Source: Salvelinus alpinus (taxonomy: Eukaryota; Chordata; Actinopteri; Salmoniformes; Salmonidae). From it: a stretch of 64,000 bases of DNA. Below, piece by piece: positions 23,901 to 35,900 of the stretch. The notes below the pieces were generated by a model. The model saw nothing but the letters and a program-made list of their open reading frames with translations, had not been told where the DNA came from and ran no database searches. Position 1 is the first letter of the stretch; every line of letters starts with the position of its first letter. Location of the stretch: assembly GCF_045679555.1 (NCBI RefSeq), contig NC_092087.1:85897331-85961330 (forward strand), read 5' to 3'. The position numbers and the translations under genes are program-made.

Positions 23901-26900
23901 ACTCGGTGAGCGAGTTTATTAGCAAGTGCATCAGAGATGTCGTACCCACTGTGACTATTAAAACGTTTCCTTACCAGAAACAGTGGATTGATGGCAGAAT
24001 TCTTGCAACACTGAAAGCGCGAACCACCGCTTTTAACCATGGCAAGGCGACCGGAAACATGACCGAATACAAACAGTGCAGCTATTCCCTCCGCAAGGCA
24101 ATCAAACAAGCAAAGTGTCGGTATAAGGACAAAGTAGAGTCGCAATTCAACGGCTCAAACACGAGACGTATGTGGCAGGGTCTACAGTCAATCACGGATT
24201 ACAAAAAGAAAACCAGCCCCGTTGTAGACACCGATATCTTACTCCCAGACAAATTAAACAACTTCTTTGCTCGCTTTGGGGACCGTACAGTGCCACTGAC
24301 ATGGCCCGCTACCATAGACTGTGGGCTCTCCTTCTCCGTGGCTGACGTGAGTAAAGCATTTAAACGTGTTAACCCTCGCAAGGCTGCCGGCCCAGATGGC
24401 ATCCCTAGCCGTGTCATCAGAGAATGCGCAGACCAGCTGGCTGGTGTGTTTACGGACATATTCAATCAATCCCTATCCCAGTCTGCTCTCCCCACATGCT
24501 TCAAGAGGGCCACCATTATTCCTGTTCCCAAGAAAGCTAAGGTAACTGAACTAAATTACTATTGCCCCGTTGCACTCACTTCTGTCATCATGAAGTGCTT
24601 TGAGAAACTAGTCAAGTATCATATCACCTGACTTGGTGATAGACCTAGACCCACTCCAATTTGCTTACCGCCCCAATAGGTCCACTGATGATGCAATCGC
24701 AAACACACTGCACACTGCCCTATCCCATTTGTACAAGAAGAATACCTACATAAGAAAGCTGTTCATTGACTACAGCTCAGTTCCCTCCAAACTCATCGTT
24801 AAGACCCTGGGTCCCCTATGCAACTGGGTCCTGGACTTTCTGACGGGCTGCCCCCAGGGGGTGAAGATAGGAAATAATATCTCCAACCAGCTGGTCCTCA
24901 ACACTGGGGCCCTACAAGGGTGCGTTCTCTGCCCTCTCCTGTACTCCCTGTTCACCTATGACTGCGTGGCCATGCACGGTTCCAACTCAATCATCAAGTT
25001 TGCAGACGACACTACAGTGGTAGGCTTGATGACCAACAACGACGAGACGGCCTACAGTGAGGAGGTGAGGGCCCCTGGAGTGTGGTGTCAGGAAAATAAC
25101 TTCTCACTCAACGTCAACAAAACAAAGGAGATGATCGTGGACTTCAGGAAACAGCAGAGGGAGCACCCCCCCATCCACATCGACAGGACAGTAGTGGAGA
25201 AGGTGGAAAGTTTTAACTTCTTCAGGGTTGGTGTCCAACCTAAGTGTATGTTAACTTCCGACTACAACTGTATGTCCTCTGATGTGAAATACAAGATTTG
25301 TTATTTTTCTGTTACATACCACTACTAAGCCTGTATTACTGCCCTTAATAAGGTAATTACAGTTATCTACAGTTGAAGTTGAAAGTTTACATACACTTAG
25401 GTTGGAGTCATAATTAAAACTTGTTTTTCAACCACTCCACAAATTTCTTGTTAACAAACTATAGTTTTGGCAAGTCGGTTAGGACATCTACTTTGTGCAT
25501 GACACAAGTAATTTTTCCAACAATTGTTGACAGACAGATTATTTCACTTATAATTCACTGTATCACAATTCCAGTGGGTCAGAAGTTTACATACACTAAG
25601 TTGACTGTGCCTTTAAACAGCTTGGAAATTCCAGAAAATGATGTCATGGCTTTAGAAGCTTCTGATAGAATAATTAACATCATTTGAGTCAATTGGAGGT
25701 GTACATGTGGATGTATTTCAAGGCCTACCTACAAACTCGGTGCTTCTTTGCTTGACATCTTGGAAAAATATAAAGAAATCAGCCAAGACCGCAGAAAAAA
25801 AATTGTAGACCCCCACAAGTCTGGTTCATCATTGGGAGCAATTTCCAAACGCCTGAAGGTACCACGTTCATCTGTACAAACAATAGTACGCAAGTATAAA
25901 CACCATGCGACCACGCAGCCGTCATACAGCTCAGAACTGTTTGGCCATAATGACCATCTTATGTTTGGAGGAAATGGGGGAGGCTTGCAAGCTGAAGAAC
26001 ACCATCCCAAATGTGAAGCACGGGGGTGGCAGCATCATGTTGTGGTGGTGCTTTGCTGCAGGAGGGGCTGGTGCACTTCACAAAACAGATGGCATCATGA
26101 GGCAGGAAAATTATGTGGATATATTGAAGCAACATCTCAAGACATCAGTCAGGAAGTTAAAGCTTGGTCGCAAACGGGTCTTCCAAATGGACAATGACCC
26201 CAAGCATACTTCCAAAGTTGTGGCAAAATGGCTGAAGGACAACAAAGTCAAGGTATTGGAGTGAACATCACAAAGCCCTGACCTCAATCCCATAGAAAAT
26301 GTGTGGCCAGAACTGAAAAAGCGTGTGCGAGCATATCCGAGCATATTACTCGCCAATGTCCAATCTCTAGACAACAAGGTGGACGAAATTTGGGCACGAG
26401 TTGCCTTCCAGAGAGACATCAGAGATTGTAACATTCTCTGTTTCACGGAAACATGGCTCACTATGGATACGTTGTCAGAGTCGGTACAGAAACCCGGTTT
26501 CTTCATGCATCGCGCCGATAAAAACAAACATGTCTCTGATAAGAAGAAGGGAGGGGGTGTATGCCTTATGACTAAATACTTGTGGTGTAATCATAACAAC
26601 ATGCAGGAACTCAAGTCCTTCTGTTCACCTGACCTAGAATTCCTTAAAATCAAATTCCGACAGCATTATCTTCCAAGAGAATTCTCTTAGATTATAGTCA
26701 CAGCCGTGTATATCCCCCCCAAGCAGATACCTCGTCGGCCCTGAAAGAACTTCAAACTGGAAACCATACATCCCAAGGCTGAATTTATTGTAGCTGGGGA
26801 TTTTAACAAAGCTAACCTCATAACAAGCCTTCCTAAATTTTATCAGCATATCGACTGTGTGACTCGAGCTGGTAGCATTCTGGATCACTGCTACTCTAAC

Positions 26901-29900
26901 TTCCGTGATGCATACAAAACCCTCCCCCGCCCTGCCTTCGGCAAATCTGACCATGACTCTATTTTGTTGCTCCCAGAGTATAGACAGAAACTAAAACCAG
27001 AAACGCCCATACTCAGGTCTATTCAACGCTGGTCTGACCAGTCGGATTCTATGCTTCAAGATTGCTTCGATCACGTGGACTGGGATATGTTCCGGATAGC
27101 ATCAGACAATAACATTGATGTATACGCTGACTCGGTGAGCGAGTTTATTAGCAAGTGCATCAGAGATGTCGTACCCACTGTGACTATTAAAACGTTTCCT
27201 TACCAGAAACAGTGGATTGATGGCAGAATTCTTGCAACACTGAAAGCGCGAACCACCGCTTTTAACCATGGCAAGGCGACCGGAAACATGACCGAATACA
27301 AACAGTGCAGCTATTCCCTCCGCAAGGCAATCAAACAAGCAAAGTGTCGGTATAAGGACAAAGTAGAGTCGCAATTCAACGGCTCAAACACGAGACGTAT
27401 GTGGCAGGGTCTACAGTCAATCACGGATTACAAAAAGAAAACCAGCCCCGTTGTAGACACCGATATCTTACTCCCAGACAAATTAAACAACTTCTTTGCT
27501 CGCTTTGGGGACCGTACAGTGCCACTGACATGGCCCGCTACCATAGACTGTGGGCTCTCCTTCTCCGTGGCTGACGTGAGTAAAGCATTTAAACGTGTTA
27601 ACCCTCGCAAGGCTGCCGGCCCAGATGGCATCCCTAGCCGTGTCATCAGAGAATGCGCAGACCAGCTGGCTGGTGTGTTTACGGACATATTCAATCAATC
27701 CCTATCCCAGTCTGCTCTCCCCACATGCTTCAAGAGGGCCACCATTATTCCTGTTCCCAAGAATGCTAAGGTAACTGAACTAAATTACTATTGCCCCGTT
27801 GCACTCACTTCTGTCATCATGAAGTGCTTTGAGAAACTAGTCAAGTATCATATCACCTGACTTGGTGATAGACCTAGACCCACTCCAATTTGCTTACCGC
27901 CCCAATAGGTCCACTGATGATGCAATCGCAAACACACTGCACACTGCCCTATCCCATTTGTACAAGAAGAATACCTACATAAGAAAGCTGTTCATTGACT
28001 ACAGCTCAGTTCCCTCCAAACTCATCGTTAAGACCCTGGGTCCCCTATGCAACTGGGTCCTGGACTTTCTGACGGGCTGCCCCCAGGGGGTGAAGATAGG
28101 AAATAATATCTCCAACCAGCTGGTCCTCAACACTGGGGCCCTACAAGGGTGCGTTCTCTGCCCTCTCCTGTACTCCCTGTTCACCTATGACTGCGTGGCC
28201 ATGCACGGTTCCAACTCAATCATCAAGTTTGCAGACGACACTACAGTGGTAGGCTTGATGACCAACAACGACGAGACGGCCTACAGTGAGGAGGTGAGGG
28301 CCCCCGGAGTGTGGTGTCAGGAAAATAACTTCTCACTCAACGTCAACAAAACAAAGGAGATGATCGTGGACTTCAGGAAACAGCAGAGGGAGCACCCCCC
28401 CATCCACATCGACAGGACAGTAGTGGAGAAGGTGGAAAGTTTTAACTTCTTCAGGGTTGGTGTCCAACCTAAGTGTATGTTAACTTCCGACTTCAACTGT
28501 ATGTCCTCTGATGTGAAATACAAGATTTGTTATTTTTCTGTTACATACCACTACTAAGCCTGTATTACTGCCCTTAATAAGGTAATTACAGTTATCTACA
28601 GTTGAAGTTGAAAGTTTACATACACTTAGGTTGGAGTCATAATTAAAACTTGTTTTTCAACCACTCCACAAATTTCTTGTTAACAAACTATAGTTTTGGC
28701 AAGTCGGTTAGGACATCTACTTTGTGCATGACACAAGTAATTTTTCCAACAATTGTTGACAGACAGATTATTTCACTTATAATTCACTGTATCACAATTC
28801 CAGTGGGTCAGAAGTTTACATACACTAAGTTGACTGTGCCTTTAAACAGCTTGGAAATTCCAGAAAATGATGTCATGGCTTTAGAAGCTTCTGATAGAAT
28901 AATTAACATCATTTGAGTCAATTGGAGGTGTACATGTGGATGTATTTCAAGGCCTACCTACAAACTCGGTGCTTCTTTGCTTGACATCTTGGAAAAATAT
29001 AAAGAAATCAGCCAAGACCTCAGAAAAAAAATTGTAGACCCCCACAAGTCTGGTTCATCATTGGGAGCAATTTCCAAACGCCTGAAGGTACCACGTTCAT
29101 CTGTACAAACAATAGTACGCAAGTATAAACACCATGCGACCACGCAGCCGTCATACAGCTCAGAACTGTTTGGCCATAATGACCATCTTATGTTTGGAGG
29201 AAATGGGGGAGGCTTGCAAGCTGAAGAACACCATCCCAAATGTGAAGCACGGGGGTGGCAGCATCATGTTGTGGTGGTGCTTTGCTGCAGGAGGGGCTGG
29301 TGTACTTCACAAAACAGATGGCATCATGAGGCAGGAAAATTATGTGGATATATTGAAGCAACATCTCAAGACATCAGTCAGGAAGTTAAAGCTTGGTCGC
29401 AAACGGGTCTTCCAAATGGACAATGACCCCAAGCATACTTCCAAAGTTGTGGCAAAATGGCTGAAGGACAACAAAGTCAAGGTATTGGAGTGAACATCAC
29501 AAAGCCCTGACCTCAATCCCATAGAAAATGTGGGGCCAGAACTGAAAAAGCGTGTGCGAGCAAGGAGGCCTACAAACCCGACTCAGTTCCACCAGATCTA
29601 TCAGGAGGAATGGGCCAAAATTCACCCAACTTATTGTGGGAAGCTTATGGAAAGCTACCCAAAACATTTGACACAAGTTAAACAATTTAAAGGCAATGCT
29701 ACCAAATACTAATTGAGTGTATGTAAACTTCTGACCCACTGGGAATGTGATGAAAGAAATCAAAGCTGAAATAAATCATTCTCTCTACTACTATTCTGAC
29801 ACTTCACAATCTTAAAATAAAGTGGTGATCCTAACTGACCTAGAACAGGGAATTTTTACTCTGATTAAATGTCAGGAATTGTTAAAAACTGAGTTTAAAT

Positions 29901-32900
29901 GTTTTTGACTAAGGTGTATGTAAACGTCTGACTTCAACTGTATGTGAAATGTGTGACAGATTACCTGTGACAGTCAGGGAGACAGGTGAGCCAGAAAACT
30001 TTTCTCCAGATGTTATGAATCTGAACCTGTACCCAGCAGAGTCACTCAATTTCAGGTCTGTGATTCTCAGGGTACAGTCACTCTCCTTATCCCCAAGGTA
30101 CTCTATATGACCCTCATTCCCTGGCGCTGAGCTCAGATCTTCAGTGTCCATACCAGACCATTTAGTAAACCAGAAAGATTGTTTGATCTCATGATTACTG
30201 GGATATGTGTAAGAGCAGGATATGTTCACTGTTGACCCCTTCAAGGCACAGATACTCTGATGGGTGTAAGTCACACTCCAACACTTCTTACCTGAAAGAC
30301 AAGAAGACAATAGAACACCTTTTATAAATCTTTACATCTTCAATTACAATATCTACTACTACACACTGATGTTGTAAAAGTAAAAAACAACATGTTGAAT
30401 AGACTAATGATCAATATTCAGTATCACAACTTTAAACAACATTGTATTCATAAGAAATTTGTATTAAAAAGTCCACACTCACACACTGCATGAGAGAGGA
30501 GATCCTCGTGGCCTTTTACAGCACAGGAGTAACTGTCTGCATCACTAACGGAGTCTGAGTACAGGCTGGAAGTGTCCTCCTTTACTTTGTGTCCGTTCTT
30601 GTACCAAATGTAAGTGGGGTTACCAGTCAGAGTACAGGTGGTTCTGCAGGTCAGTGTCTCACCAGTCACCTTCACCTGAAGACCTGTAGAATAACAATAT
30701 CACTGTAAATCCCTTTATCACTGACTTATCACTCTAATACAAAGATGGAAGAAATCCTATGTTATACAGACATAAATACAAACCAAGACAATGTTCCTGA
30801 ACTAAATGGAATTCAACAGTTTAGCTTTGAATGTAACTGTACCTGTGACAGACAGAGTGACTCCAGGACTGCCCATATATTTCCCTCCGGTCTGATCTGT
30901 TAGTAATCTGAACTTGTACTCAGCAGAGTCACTCTCTCTCAGGTCTGTGATTCTCAGTGTGTGACCATTCTTCTTGTCTCCATGATACTCCAGACGACCT
31001 GCATACTCTGGGTCCTGACCTAGATCTTCAGGTTCTTTACCAGTCCCCAATTCAGTGAACCAGAAGGTTGTTGTGTCTGTACCACTGGGATATGTGTAAG
31101 AGCAGGACAGGTCAACTGTTGACCCCTTCAAGGTACAGATACTCTGAGTGGTGTAAGTCACACTCCAGCCATCCTGACCCAGTACCACTGAAACAGTCAC
31201 GCAACACAATGGTGTCAGAATTAAGCCAGACTAAGGGACAGATCGAGAGACAACAGATCAAGGTGTGCCATGCTACTATAGCCTGTGAAGCCTGGCCTAC
31301 CGTAAATCTTCAATTAGGCTGGGTGTTTATTTGCCTACCGGTAAATCACTTAGAAACAACAGGCACTTTATTACAGACAGGCTTATATTTGAGCCAGGCT
31401 TCTATTTTCTTAATGCACACTGCTTTCACTCATTTGCATAGTTAATAGTTTAATTCCAGCGTTAATTTCCAACATTTTAATACATTTCTTCATTTCCTTC
31501 ACTAATGTGATCCTACAGACCGCAATATACTGAGGGGCCCCAAAATAGGGGAGGGTTGTCAAACTTTTTGTTATTGCTTTAGGGAGGGTTTTGTGTTTTT
31601 TTATTGGCCACAGGGGAGGGTAGTGTGTTGTTTCTCTGGTTTACATTCGGTATTTTGCAGGTTTTACTCTAATTTCTTCCATGCTAGCTAAATGTCCTCA
31701 TCTTCTTGCATGGCCTCCACTATATCAAGGTGTTTTGGTACTTCCATTATGCACTACGCTTTTACACACGGTAACTTTTACTATACCACAGGTCAATATA
31801 GTCTACCTACCACAGGTCAGTATAGTCTACCTACCACAGGTCAGTATAGTCTACCTACCACAGGTCAGTATAGTCTACCTTCCACAGGTCAATATAGTCT
31901 ACCTACCACAGGTCAATATAGTCTACCTACCACAGGTCAGTATAGTCTACCTACCACAGGTCAGTATAGTCTACCTACCACAGGTCAGTATAGTCTACCT
32001 ACCACAGGTCAGTATAGTCTACCTACCACAGGTCAGTATAGTCTACCTACCACAGGTCAGTATAGTCTACCTACCACAGGTTAGTATAGTCTACCTACCA
32101 CAGGTCAGTATAGTCTACCTACCACAGGTCAGTATAGTCTACCTACCACAGGTCAGTATAGTCTACCTACCACAGGTCAGTATAGTCTACCTACCACAGG
32201 TCAGTATAGTCTACCTACCACAGGTCAGTATAGTCTACCTACCACAGGTCAGTATAGTCTACCTACCACCGGTCAGTATTGTCTACCTACCACCGGTCAG
32301 CATAGTCTACCTACCACCGGTCAGTATAGTCTACCTACCACAGGTCAGTATATTCTACCTACCACAGGTCAGTATAGTCTACCTACCACAGGTCAATATA
32401 GTCTACCTACCACAGGTCAGTATAGTCTACCTACCACAGGTCAGTATAGTCTACTTACCACAGGTCAGTATTGTCAACCTACCACAGGTCAGTATAGTCT
32501 ACCTTCCACAGGTCAGTATAGTCTACCTACCACAGGTCAGTATAGTCTACCTACCACAGGCCAGTATAGTCTACCTACCACAGGTCAGTATAGTCTACCT
32601 ACCACAGGTCAGTATAGTCTACCTACCACAGGTCAGTATAGTCTACCTACCACATGTCAGTATTGTCTACCTACCACAGGTCAGTATAGTCTACCTATCA
32701 CAGGTCAGTATAGTCTACCTACCACAGGTCAATATAGTCTACCTACCACAGGTCAGTATAGTCTACCTACCACAGGTCAGTATAGTCTACCTATCACAGG
32801 TCAGTATAGTCTACCTACCACAGGTCAGTATAGTCTACCTACCACAGGTCAGTATAGTCTACCTACCACAGGTCAGTATAGTCTACCTACCACAGGTCAA

Positions 32901-35900
32901 TATAGTCTATCTACCACAGGTCAATATAGTCTACCTACCACAGGTCAGTATAGTCTATCTACCACAGGTTAGTATAGTCTACCTACCACAGGTCAGTATA
33001 GTCTACTTACCACAGGTCACTATAGTCTACCTTCCACAGGTCAGTATAGTCTACCTACCACAGGTCAGTATAGTCTACCTACCACATGTCAGTATAGTCT
33101 ACCTACCACAGGTCAGTATAGTCTACCTACCACAGGTCAGTATAGTCTACCTACCATAGGTCAGTATAGTCTACCTACCACAGGTCAGTATAGTCTACCT
33201 ACCACAGGTCAGTATAGTCTACCTACCACAGGTCAGTATAGTCTACTTACCACAGGTCAATATAGTCTACCTACCACAGGTCAATATAGTCTACCTACCA
33301 CAGGTCAGTATAGTCTACCTACCACAGGTCAGTATAGTCTACCTACCACATGTCAGTATAGTCTACCTACCACAGGTCAGTATACTCTACCTATCACAGG
33401 TCAGTATAGTCTACCTACCACAGGTCAGTATAGTCTACCTACCACAGGTCAGTATAGTCTACCTACCACAGGTCAGTATAGTCTACCTACCACAGGTCAA
33501 TATAGTCTACCTACCACAGGTCAATATAGTCTACCTACCACAGGTCAGTATAGTCTACCTACCACAGGTCAGTATAGTCTACCTACCACAGGTCAGTATA
33601 GTCTACCTACCACAGGTCAGTATAGTCTACCTACCATAGGTCAGTATACTCTACCTATCACAGGTCAGTATAGTCTACCTACCACAGGTCAGTATAGTCT
33701 ACCAGTCTAACTGTCTATCCTGCCCTCTGTTCACTATTCATAGTGACAATAGTGGAATGTGGATTGTTAGTCCAGATCTGTTGCAGGCTAATTAGCAATA
33801 ATACCACAAATAAAATCGTTCAAAGCTGCACACATTTTCAATATGAATTCACAAGAACAAATAGGAATAGCTGATAGGCAGCAGAGAGACCAGGTGCATC
33901 ATTGCGCGAGAAGGAACATGAGACACACAGTTTAAAAAGCCCCCCTAATGATCTTGTTTCGGGACAATACAATGATCCTACCTAGACTAGACTACAACAC
34001 AACAATGCAATGAATAGTTGCAATATTGTTTTTAATTAAGTGAGTACAAAATTCTACTCTAGACTGCAGTGAAATGTTATGAATAACGGCGCAAAAGCCC
34101 TGTGATTTGAATGTTTCCTTCCATTTGGATCAGTTGTGGGTCTACGACAGTTTAAGGTCTAGAAAGGCACAGTATCAGGCCAGTGTGGCTGTAGTTCTGA
34201 TACTGAGATCCCCTGTCTGTTTCAGAGCATCATTCTCCCAAGTCCTCCTATAATATTGTGGCCATATATTCTCCCGGCAGGCCCAGTTATTCAGGAAAGC
34301 TTAACAGGATCTGCCTCCTCTCCAATCCCGAGCCAGCTATTCCTCTTGTATATTAGACGTAACGCTTCAATATAGCCTAAATAATCATTTAAAATGTATT
34401 ACCTTTTATATGTGGCATTAACACAACCAGTCACAATGTTTTAATCTGATTAGGCAACTTCAAACGTCTCCTTTAGTCATGCGCACGTTTGTCCAAAATG
34501 TAATTCCAGAATCCTCAAAATGGCTTGACTGTAACGACCGTGTTCGGGAGAAGGAGAAGAGGACCAAGGTGCAGCGTGGTAAGTGTTCATATTACCTTTA
34601 ACTTCTTTGATATAGGGGGCAGCATTTTCACTTTTGGATGGATTGCGTGCCCATAGTGAACTGCCTCCTACCCTGTCCTAGATACTAATATATGCATATT
34701 ATTATTACTATTGGATATAAAACACTCTGAAGTTTCTAAAACTGTTTGAATGATTTCTGTGAGTATAACAGAACTCATATGGCAGGCAAACACCTGAGAA
34801 AAAATCCAAACAGGAAGTGAGAATTCTGAAAATGGTCATCGTTCAACTCATCGCCTATTCAATTCCCTGTAAGATATGGATCTGTTTGCACTTCCTACGC
34901 CTTCCACTAGATGTCAACAGTCTGTAGAACGTGGAATGAAGCCTCTATTGTGATGTGGGGCCGGAAGGGAGGTGTTTCAGTCATTGGTCTGGCAGATTGC
35001 CAGTTCTTGCTCACGCGCTTTCCTTATGATATCGCCATGCGTTCCATTACTTATAGAGACTGATAAGAATGCTCCGGTTGGAACGTTATTGGATATATAT
35101 GATAACAACCTCCTGAAGATTGATTCTCTACTAAGTTTGACCAGTTTATTCGACTTGTAATATAACCTTTTGAAGTTTTCGTCCGGCGTTTGCCTGCATC
35201 TGCGCGAGCGTTTGGACACGTGTACTACACATGCTAGCAAAAGTAACTAATTGGACACAAGTAATGGATATTATCGAACAAAACAACGATTTATTGTGGA
35301 ACTAGGATTCATGACACTGCATTATGATGAAGATAATCAAAGGTAAGGGAATATTTATGATGTAATTTCGTATTTCTGTTCACTCCAACATGGCGGAGAA
35401 ATGTTGTTAAATCTGAGCGCCGTCTCAGAATATTGCACGGTGTGCTTTTTACTTAAAGTTTTTTTTTAAATCTGACACAGCGGTTGCATTAAGAACAAGT
35501 GTATCTTTAATTATATGTAAACATGTATCTTTCATCAAAGTTTATGATGAGTATTTCTGTTATTTGACGTGGCTCTCTGTAATTACTCCGGATATTTTGG
35601 AGGCATTTCTGAACATGGCGCCAATGTAAACCGAGATTTGTGGATATAAATATGCACATTATTGAACAAAACATAAATGTATTGTGTAACATGATGTCTT
35701 ATGAGTGTCAGCTGATGAAGATTATCAAAGGTTAGTGATTAATTTGATCTCTATTTCTGCTTTTTGCGATTACTATCTTTTGCTGGGAAAATGGCTGTGT
35801 TTTTCTGTGGCTATGTACTGAGCTAACATAATTGTTTGGTGTGCTTTCCCCGTAAATCCTTTTTGAAATCAGAAATGTTGGCTGGATTTACAACACGTGT

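Larger units (their letters stand above)
23108..26336. repeat. 3,229-bp tandem duplication, copy 1
   Basis: Contains most of LINE copy 1, a Sleeping Beauty-type terminus relic and a truncated Sleeping Beauty-like element. The next 3.2 kb repeats it with a constant offset of 3,229 and only a handful of substitutions (for example 23633 T/C, 24535 A/T, 25262 A/T, 25788 G/T). The junction near 26326-26340 reads GCGAGCATATCCGAGCATAT, with shared CGAGCA on both sides and 3 filler bases. Confidence 0.92.

Noticed and set aside
22820..25328. LINE frames as host endonuclease or RT genes
   Set aside because: Stops and truncation shared by both duplicated copies, and the clear LINE domain order, show a dead mobile element.
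31681..33159. Long open frame of 492 codons with octapeptide QVSIVYLP repeats
   Set aside because: Produced by the 24-bp minisatellite; antisense to the receptor gene, within its intron, no flanking coding sequence.
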